A DNA stretch of 64,000 bases, taken from Crambe crambe. Lineage: Eukaryota; Porifera; Demospongiae; Poecilosclerida; Crambeidae. Below are positions 56,769-64,000 of the stretch, piece by piece (the stretch's first letter is position 1; each line of letters opens with the position of its first letter). The stretch lies in NCBI GenBank assembly GCA_963924555.1, contig OZ004588.1, forward strand, positions 4,774,001 to 4,838,000, given 5' to 3'. A program made the position numbers and the translations under genes. Under the pieces are notes generated by a model. It was given only the letters and a program-made list of their open reading frames with translations. It ran no database searches and was not told the origin of the DNA.

Positions 56769-58430
56769 CTCTAAACTTTGCTTACTGGTTGTGTATCCTG
56801 TCAGCATCTCTATGCCAAGCAGCCATCCTTTGTCCGTACTTTCCATACTGCTTTTGATAAGCTAGTGCCTCTGCCATCTCCTGCTGAGCACGTGCAGCAT
56901 TTCTCCGTGCCTGATCCATTAGAGTCGCCTCCTCCATTGCTGCTTTCAATTTCCTCTTTCTCTCACCTTGCCTCTTCTTTTCCATTGCAATTTTCTCCTT
57001 CAAAACAACAGTAGAATCTTCAATAAAGTACACTCCAAGAAAGGACAAACCCCTCATAAAATGTACATAGCTAAACTCATACAAACCAAAAGAGGACAGC
57101 CTGTTTAAAAGGCCCCAAGAGTGTGTCCATTAGAGGTTACAGTTAAACCTCTAAATACTGCAGACTTGCTTGGCTAATTTATTGTACCTCCTCTGCTTTC
57201 ATAAGTTTCTCCATTTTGAGTGCCTGGATCTTCTCTGCTCGTTCTTTCCTCTCCTCTGCTTTCTGCAAGTTTTCTTGATAGCGAACAGGCACATGTGGGC
57301 TCCTCTGGAGCTTATCTATACGTTTCTTTTCATGACTTTCCAATTTCTAATAAAATGGGGGGAAGTTTAAATTGTATATAGCTATCTGCTATACAGTGGA
57401 TGTCCTACAGGACAAGCCTCTTAACAAAGGACAATCTAAAACCTGTGTATTAATAACTTCCAGAAGAGGATAACCTCTCTATAAAGGATCTGCCCCAAGC
57501 ATTCTTTATTGGCCAGAATGAGATACGTATGTAACCAGAAGAATGGTACAAGTAAATTTAATTTTTAGCTTAAATATGATGGACCTGGAATAGTCGCTCT
57601 TTCCTCTCCAGCAGCTCATGAGCCCGTATCTTCTGCCTCTGCTCTGCTGTTGTGGCCACAACCTTCAAGTCTTCAGTAATCTAGAAATGATGCTCAGGAT
57701 ACATCAACAGCTAGCTATACAGTGTCATGTACTGCTGCCCAAGCTAATTGTAATACAAATTTAGTGCTTCACTTTGCGGTGATGTACAACTTCTAAACCT
57801 GCTAACTTTGTGCTGAAGCTGGCACATCCCATCTCTATTTGTAAGCTTCTAGCTAGTGACTCATGGTCTGACTTACCAATCCTAAATGCATGAGGTGAGA
57901 ACGCAATTGCTTGTTCTTGAGAAACAACTTGCGACAGTGAGGGTCATGTAGACTGCAAGAGAGATACAGATATGTAGCTATGGCTTGTATAACAGCTAGT
58001 GTAACAACTTGTATAACATCATACCTGCTGTACCCAAGGGTATTAAGTGGTGAGGAAATCTTGGGTGTGTTTCTACTTAACAAGAGTTGTCCTTTCTTGT
58101 CAAAGACGTCATCAAACATGGCTGCATCTCTGTAGATGTGTTGGGGGACATCTTGACGAGGAGTACCCCTTTTAATTAATATTAAACGATATGAGAATTA
58201 TAAAGATGTTAGTTTCACTTCTCAACGTACACAAAGGCAGTGTAACTTGGTTCAGATATGGCTCTTCTGTGGTGATCAGAGGCTGCAGGGTGAGGCTGGA
58301 TGGCCCGAGGGCTAGTTGCTCGTGCATGTTGAACACTAAAATAAAGAATACTGATTGCAATCGATCTTGTCTATGTAAAAATCTACTCACGGTAGTCTAG
58401 GCAGCGATATTCCCTCAGTTCGACCATATG
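53373..58430 (-). CDS. EF-hand and coiled-coil protein, multi-exon
   Basis: On the minus strand: about 58,155-58,023 (MFDDVFDKKGQLLLSRNT, SSPLNTLGYS), 57,953-57,878 (DPHCRKLFLKNKQLRSHLMH), a coiled-coil region rich in Glu/Lys/Arg in exons at ~57,680-57,585, ~57,346-57,188 and ~57,005-56,786 (KERAEKIQALKMEKLMKAEE; YGQRMAAWHRDADRIHNQ), then an acidic low-complexity exon at ~56,473-55,920. It ends with EF-hand-type exons: ~55,752-55,533 (EDLDGSGYISTDNF), 55,229-55,089 (YPEEQWCELRPHGDKGGACY), 54,721-54,632 (ETADIDKDGVIDYNDF), 54,456-54,295, 53,975-53,838, and 53,450-53,373 with the stop. The loops DLDGSGYI and DIDKDGVID are canonical Ca-binding. A calcium-regulated cytoskeletal or ciliary role would fit, but I do not recognise the ortholog. 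The first exons (58,475-58,240) could not be joined unambiguously. The junction at 54,295 uses a GC donor. Confidence 0.75.
55845..55915. repeat. (TTG)n microsatellite
   Basis: Interrupted TTG/GTT triplets next to the acceptor of the acidic exon of the EF-hand gene (minus strand). The polyThr reading in that frame is intronic. Confidence 0.85.
56709..56757. repeat. (CT)n microsatellite
   Basis: About 24 CT units in an intron of the EF-hand/coiled-coil gene. Confidence 0.95.
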
Positions 58431-58465
58431 ATCCAAGTCAATATTAAAGACTGACCTGTTCCGCC

Positions 58466-58710
58466 ATGGTATGCACATATATAGGTAGAATAGATACACT
58501 GCTCTGCCCTGTTTCAGCACTACTGAATTATTTAACCATTCGTGGAAGCAGCCCAGGCTTGCTCTTCTGCTTCCAAGACAACTCCCCACTGCTACTGCAA
58601 TACCGCACCTCTCCTTTGGGGTCAGCATGCAGCTCCATGCACATGCGCATGATGCACAAGCTATGCAGATCCCACACCCCCCCTCCCCCCAGGGCAAATA
58701 ATTATTGAGC
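58466..58710 (+). pseudogene. DIRS/Ngaro-type tyrosine recombinase, catalytic-half fragment
   Basis: The frame encodes YIGRIDTLLCPVSALLNYLT and IRGSSPGLLFCFQDNSPLL, typical of the catalytic domain of DIRS-like tyrosine recombinases just upstream of the HxxR motif. It then loses the frame. It overlaps, on the opposite strand, the probable first exon of the EF-hand gene. Confidence 0.6.
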
Positions 58711-59149
58711 ATGGATTTTTTAAGCAGCTTCACTAGCTTGAGACTTGGTACAGATCAGGATAACCAGGCTCGCCCCACAATGGTCTAGTCATTGGTCTTG
58801 GTGCTGGAGTGCCAAGATGTCATTAGCTGTGTGGATGTGCTATAGCTACTTCAAGCCAGCCAGATCTTGCAACCCAGAGCTTCAGCATGAAAAAAGTAAG
58901 AGATTGAACCAGGAGATTACGAGAAAATGAGCTAGAGACTCCAGACCAGATGTCCATGCAATGACACAGGTAAGGAAGAAGTGAGGCAGCAACAAGAACA
59001 CCACCTTGAAGCATACTAAGTTAGACAGTTAGACTCAAAGACTGTTGTATATAAATCCTGGTGGTCATTTTGAGAGAAAGAAGTCATTCATTCTAGGAAG
59101 TCACCAGCCACCTCTAAAATTAATGAGTCGCAGTTATAATTATCATTAG

Positions 59150-59288
59150 CAATAAGGGAGTGAACTTCAGTAAGTAACATCACCAATATTACCAAACTAT
59201 GAGCTAACTATTCCAGTTAGCTCGTAGTTTGGTAATATTGGTGATGGGCAAGGGGTTACTTGACTGAAGTTCACTCCTTTGTTACTGA
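59150..59288. mobile_element. Hairpin MITE (~60 bp arms)
   Basis: 'agggagtgaacttcagtaag' and 'tcaccaatattaccaaacta' are repeated inverted after a 9 base centre, ending in 'tgaagttcactccttt'. Confidence 0.85.
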
Positions 59289-59664
59289 ACTTTTTTGAAC
59301 ATATTTTCCCTTGTTCATCACCTTTTTTTGATGTAATGCAGATAGCCATTATGAAAATATGGTGCATGTATCTATAGTCTCTTTTTACTATAGACAACTG
59401 GATGCTGTGATCCTCCTATCCACCTCAAACATGTATTTAAGCTATGCAGTCATCCAAAAGGAAGGATAAATGCTTATGGAGCTATGGTCAATGACAGTAA
59501 ACTGTATATTATAGTGCTTATTGTCATTGACTATAGTTTTTTAAGGCCTTTACTGGAGTCGTACCTTATATACTTGATTAGTGTTGCATTAAAGGATTAT
59601 AGCACAGTCAATTTTGAGTAGTGTTATAAAATTGTAGCATTTAAATGAACTATTTCTGAAATAA

Positions 59665-59936
59665 TGACGTGAAAGATGATGAACAACCAGATGAAAACAG
59701 CAATTTTAGAAATTGCTGGAAAATGGCACTGCTTTATCTTCTGCTCTTCATATTTGAGTCCTGAGCACATTGAAGGTGTTCTGTCTTTAATGCCCACCCA
59801 GGTTGGGGCAAGTTTTGACCTAAATGAAAACCCATCGTATGGGTCCTCAAGGAGTAAGCCACAAGCTAACATAGAGGGTGAGTCCGAGATGATAGGTGAT
59901 GATGGAAACTATGAAGTTATTGACCATGCACAGTAA
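59665..59936 (+). other. Small ORF, unrecognised
   Basis: An 86-codon frame (from ATG 59,679) ends with an acidic tail (EGESEMIGDDGNYEVIDHAQ). No domain is recognisable. It could be a terminal exon of an unseen gene or chance. The rest of 58,950-60,530 contains only the hairpin and T-rich tracts (60,459-60,487). Confidence 0.2.
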
Positions 59937-60530
59937 TAGTCAATCATGTTGTAATCATCCTTCCCTGTTAGATAACTACATAGTTTCATTTGTGCATTTG
60001 GTTAACTTGCTTATTGATCTTTGATTATTTTATAGCACTAGCTAGCTGTGTGTCTGCTATACAATTTACAAGAGTTATACAGCTACTAATGTTGTAGGTG
60101 TTTGATTTTATTAATGGTGTTCATTTCATTACTATAAAATCATCAGCTCCACAGAGGGGAAAGGAAAAGATTGGAAGCAAAATTATCTCACTAACGTGAA
60201 AATATAGTAATTTCCCGATTCATGGTAGCTAGTTACTAATATTATTCCCAGCATCAGCATCAGAAATGGTAACTTTTTTGTCAGACATCAAGTTATGTGC
60301 CACTGTATACTGAAAATTGGCCAGTCATTTCTTGCTGTGATATCTGTAGTGTAGTCCATTGTTACAGCTTACTTGTAATTTCCCAACTTATGGTATCAGA
60401 TGTACAGACTGAACAGTGCACCTGGATTTGGTAATACAAGCATGTAAATGTGAGTTGTTTTTTTTTGTTTTTTTTGTTTTTTTTTTTGAGTTTTTGAGTG
60501 CTTTGGACAGGCAAATACAACTGCACATCA

Positions 60531-61290
60531 ACAGATCGACATGGAGCTGCTTCTGTCCGGAGTACCAAGCTAATATTTTACCTGATATTGTATCTCAGTT
60601 GACCAGGATGACTATTCTTATTGCGGGCTACATTTTTAGTCAGCTTGGCTGAGGCTTACTGAAGAGACTTTTCAAAGTTGGGAGTTAATTTTCAATGACC
60701 CTAAGCACTTTCTTAAATTTGAACTGAATCTTTAGGGCATCCAATTTCGCTTTCATACTTTTCAAAAATGCTAACTGTGTCTCAACCTTGCTATATATAC
60801 ACGAAGCATTTGGCCTTTGAGAGAGTAATCTATCAAGAATGGCAGAATTTCTTTCATTAGTTGACAAAGTGTTTCAGACATGATGGCAGGGTCAGTTATA
60901 TCATGAAATTCACTCTCGTATCAGCAACCTTTCTTGAACAAGATGGGGATTACTCCATTAATCATCCATTGCAGATGTACAATTGGAAAAGAGCAGAGCT
61001 TCATTATCCAGTAGCATCTTGACTATCATTATCGGAGGACTTTTGTAAATGAGAGTATCATCTTCATGACAAATACCTTTTTCAGTTCTCGCAGAACCAT
61101 AGGCATTTACGAGCTAGCACAAAATTTGTGTGCTACTAATACACTTAGTCTCAAAATTGAAAACATTTTGAAAGACCCAGAATTTCTTCTGTCAGACGCA
61201 TCAAGCATTTGTTCATTTGTGATGGTAAAAATACATGCACAGTGGAACAGTGAACCAAAGAGTTTCGATGTCTCATACTAGTAGAGTGGC
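60531..61290. pseudogene. Degraded transposon-type ORF, copy 2, partly inverted
   Basis: 60,531-60,697 and 61,066-61,290 match the plus-strand copy at 37.5-38.3 kb, while 60,698-61,060 matches it on the opposite strand; there the minus strand reads [14 protein letters not shown] and [18 protein letters not shown]. Stops are present throughout. Confidence 0.65.
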
Positions 61291-61914
61291 TAGGTCTCTT
61301 ACCTAGTAAGACACCTACTGGCCACACCGTAAGACACCTTACCACAGGCAGTAAGAGCTTGTTTTAGTCGTCTTTATGGAGAATAAGACACCTCTTCCCA
61401 TTTTCTAAACAAGTATTCACCTCAGTGATCATTATACATCACCCTCAGTCTTTGCTGGATGACCTTAAAATGGAGATTATTAAAGATATGTACTTTGTGT
61501 TATCTATAGTTGATATAATATGATGTTACTATGTTTTTGTTATTTGCTTTGTGTTAGTTTCAGCTTCAAAATGATATTTTTTGTTGCTATGTGTTTTTTT
61601 TAACAGTATTATTGTGTAATGAAAGTATGGTGAAAAATTGAAATCACCAATACTAATAAATGAGCTGTTTTGCACAGAAATCAAAGCTAAAAGTGGATAT
61701 TCTCACATTTCAGAAATAATTTTTTTTTTGGAATCACTATTTGAGTTATTGTAACAGATGTTGCAGGTGAAAATACAATCGCTATTTTGAACTGATGTTG
61801 CAGGCGAAAAATGCTTGCATGCAGTGCATGAAACAAACCATTCTAATGGTATGACTTCATCACTAAGATTATCAATAAATTATGTATGTCATCATTGCTT
61901 GTATACGTACTAAC

Positions 61915-62020
61915 CTCTCCCTTTCTAGCCAAGGCAACAGAATTTCCGGCTCCATAAGCTAAAAGGCCTTCAGAACTCCAATCTACTCTGTGCGGGGTTT
62001 GATTATAATACAACCAACCA
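61915..62020 (-). pseudogene. Orphan duplicate of ELP2 exon 1
   Basis: The minus strand reads [20 protein letters not shown] followed by [10 protein letters not shown] and a GT donor, nearly identical to ELP2 exon 1 at 39,052-39,177. The start-codon region is replaced ('accaaccaacgttgcaaca'), and no other ELP2 exon follows downstream. Confidence 0.85.
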
Positions 62021-62296
62021 ACGTTGCAACAGAAACATACATGCCACACTTCACAACTCGATCGATCCTTTCCTACTCTTTGTCCTTTAACGGGTAAAAA
62101 AGCACTCAAACTAGATCTTGCTCCACGGCCACTTGGTAAAGGGATTACTCGTTCGATCATCATAATAAATCATGTCATGTGTTGTAATGGGTATAAATAT
62201 TATAAGGAAGATGCAGAGCACAGAAAGTAGCCTGAGGTGGTCATAGAAAGATAAAAGGGAGTTTTGAAAAAAAAAATTTTGAAGTGCAAAATGAAG

Positions 62297-62910
62297 TTAT
62301 GACTGGTGAGTTTTTCCTGGAGAGGATGCTGTATTATTCCGTCCCCAGCTGTGAGTGGGCAATATCCATGGGCTACTCTGGTAACTGGATGAGTTGGAGA
62401 TCTTTCTGGGGAGGATGGGTTCAGTGTGATTAATTGAAAAGGGAACCAGACTCTCCTCCTCATTCTCCTGTCCAATGCCATCTCTATTGTCTTTGAAGGT
62501 TGACTTATAATCCTACAAATTAAAAACAACAACAGCAACAATACAACTGACAGTGTTGTCCTGAGAAGCTGGGAAAAGTGGAAATAGATGTAGCTAGAAC
62601 ACACTAATATTATTAGCCCAGTTCAAAGCAAACTTCACATAATACAGGAGTTAAAACTGATCTCTTATGATTTCATAAACTGTGTGTGCACTGTGATGAT
62701 GAAGAGGTTACCTAGTTTTGGTTAGAGGAATATAATACTTACTGGGTTATCAGCCCAGGAGAAGGTGTCTGTCTCCTCTTGTTGATGTCGGGAAAGTGGA
62801 CGTCTTGTTTTAAGGGGCCCAAACACCACACAGATAGTCCACTGTGGTATTAGATACTTGACAATCTTGTGCGCAATGTACAATACTGTTACAACGATAG
62901 GATGCTTTGC
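62297..62910 (-). CDS. 3' end of an unrecognised gene (two exons)
   Basis: Exon 62,910-62,743 (56 codons: AKHPIVVTVLYIAHKIVKYL, IPQWTICVVFGPLKTRRPL, HQQEETDTFSWADNP) is flanked by a TTTGTGCAG acceptor and GTAAGT donor. Exon 62,512-62,297 follows in phase (DYKSTFKDNRDGIGQENEEE to the end GKTHQS). The first part has one or two hydrophobic segments, the tail is hydrophilic. I do not recognise it. The duplicate at about 39.4-39.9 kb is broken by a deletion, frameshift and stop. Upstream exons may lie beyond 63 kb. Confidence 0.45.
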
Positions 62911-63439
62911 CTGCACAAACAAAAATATCATTTTAGAAATACCTCTCTGGTAAAGGGTAGCCACTAAAGAAAATGAAAATATTTGGTACAGGGTAAAATT
63001 GAGGGGTTTACAACCCCCAAGATGGTGCCCTAGAAATCTAGATATGGTAACACCTGGCTTATGTAATGAAGGCATCAGAATGATTTAACTAGCCATATAA
63101 GATTGGTGTAGTCTATGTATACATCATGCATCCTATTGCAGTTTACTTTGGCTTGTACTTTCAAGGTCGCACTTTAATTAGGTAGGGGGACACACACACT
63201 TGACAGTGGGGAAGGGGCATGGAGGACTGCTAGGTGCCCCTAAAATGATTCTAATGTTGAAGGTCCTGCATGGCATGCTTTGTGTGCTTTGTGGTCAGTC
63301 ATAGGCAAAGTGGTGAATCACCCCCAAAATTGTCTTCTAAATGTCACTCCAGAGATTATGTCCAATACAAAATCACCACAGTTTATGTAACATAGTTATT
63401 ATCATCATGAAAAGTTATATAACCAGTCCATGCCTGTAT

Positions 63440-64000
63440 GTAGGAGGTTAGCACATTAGAAAACTCCAGAAAACAAGCTATGTATGCATGGTATGGGATT
63501 CAAATCAATTAGGTGCTGTTCTAAACTATCAATGCAAATTAGTAATTATAAACTCATCAAGGGAACAAAATAGTTGTTGAACAAAACAAAAAATCAGACC
63601 ATGGATTATACCGACTCAATTTGAAGTATGGTAAAGATAAGCAACGCCAAGGAAACAGCACTATAATAACCAGTCCAGATCCTTACTCTATCCTTCCTAA
63701 TTTGGAATTCCTTAAAGGAATATATCATAGAGTAAATGTTATTAAAGTTGTGAAACCTTAGTGGTGCCTATTTGCATACAAACCTGTTTCAAAGGCTTCA
63801 AATAACGAGCCATCCAGATTTTAAGTGGGTGAGTGCCTGTTCACCACATCCTTTTAAACTCATCTACTTCCTTTTAAAAGGTTAGATCAAGACTAGCAGT
63901 ATTCCCAATTAAGGCAACTTTGTGGAGACGAGTGGCACCCTAGTTCTTTGGGGTAGAATCCTTAGCCCTTCAGCCAAAAATTGATGCAATAATTATGTGA
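63440..64000. other. Right edge, no gene seen
   Basis: Unique sequence after the end of the segmental duplication, with no recognisable exon, repeat or RNA gene. Confidence 0.5.

Larger units (their letters stand above)
60531..63439. repeat. Segmental duplication, copy 2
   Basis: Partner of 37,455-40,914. It lacks the two small inverted-repeat elements of copy 1 and holds an intact-looking end of a neighbour gene and a damaged ELP2 first exon. Confidence 0.85.

Noticed and set aside
56618-56865. Ser-Leu repeat ORFs on the plus strand
   Set aside because: They translate the (CT)n microsatellite and the shadow of a coiled-coil exon.
61843-62163. A second ELP2 gene near 62 kb
   Set aside because: Only the first exon is duplicated; the start codon region is altered and no further ELP2 exon follows on the minus strand down to the EF-hand gene.

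Overview
The window looks like nuclear DNA of a demosponge. Genes are split by GT-AG introns, many of them short, the DNA is AT-rich, animal genes are present (Elongator subunit ELP2, INCENP, a LYAR-type zinc finger, an Eph-receptor ectodomain), and two families resemble ones I associate with Amphimedon queenslandica: TKL-type kinases reading HRDLT..N and multi-pass membrane proteins with a REGLLCxKC motif. The species assignment is inference. No rRNA, CRISPR array or bacterial-type operon was seen.

Region 1 (1-7.3 kb) has no convincing gene. It is a mosaic of non-autonomous elements: a ~3.2 kb element with ~220 bp inverted arms, a ~0.6 kb terminal-inverted-repeat element, a duplicated palindromic repeat, and two copies of a SINE-like repeat carrying tRNA-like A and B boxes.

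Region 2 (7.6-39.2 kb) is one gene, ELP2, on the minus strand. Sixteen exons join in frame to about 783 codons. Intron 4 is about 19.7 kb (12,199-31,918) and houses other genes: two decayed copies of a multi-pass membrane protein (minus strand), then a tandem pair of plus-strand genes. Each of the pair encodes TKL-like kinase - RING - TRAF-type zinc fingers - six tandem MATH/TRAF-C domains. The second copy (26,115-30,820, 1,448 codons) is intact; the first (18,980-23,640) is a pseudogene. Intron 1 of ELP2 holds a decayed Crypton-like recombinase and other transposon debris.

Region 3 (37.4-40.9 kb) is a segmental duplication whose partner lies at 60.5-63.4 kb. The first copy keeps a working ELP2 first exon but a broken end of an unrecognised neighbour gene. 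The second keeps the neighbour's two exons open but an ELP2 first exon without its start. One copy carries an internal inversion, and two small inverted-repeat elements are present only in the first copy.

Region 4 (41.3-46.3 kb) holds an Eph-receptor ectodomain (ligand-binding domain, Cys-rich/EGF-like part, FN3 modules) that ends in repeats before any membrane or kinase part, with several frame breaks, followed by fragments of a DIRS-type tyrosine-recombinase retroelement.

Region 5 (47.4-58.5 kb) is gene-dense: an unrecognised minus-strand gene, a LYAR-type zinc-finger exon (minus, with an in-frame stop), INCENP (plus, 11 exons, with a tandemly triplicated exon), and an EF-hand/coiled-coil gene (minus). 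The LYAR and INCENP starts are about 125 bp apart and divergent.

Functionally, ELP2 belongs to tRNA wobble-uridine modification and INCENP to the chromosomal passenger complex. The kinase-RING-TRAF-6xMATH protein looks like a single-chain signalling protein combining parts that in vertebrate innate immunity sit on separate IRAK/RIPK and TRAF molecules; that role is inference from domains.
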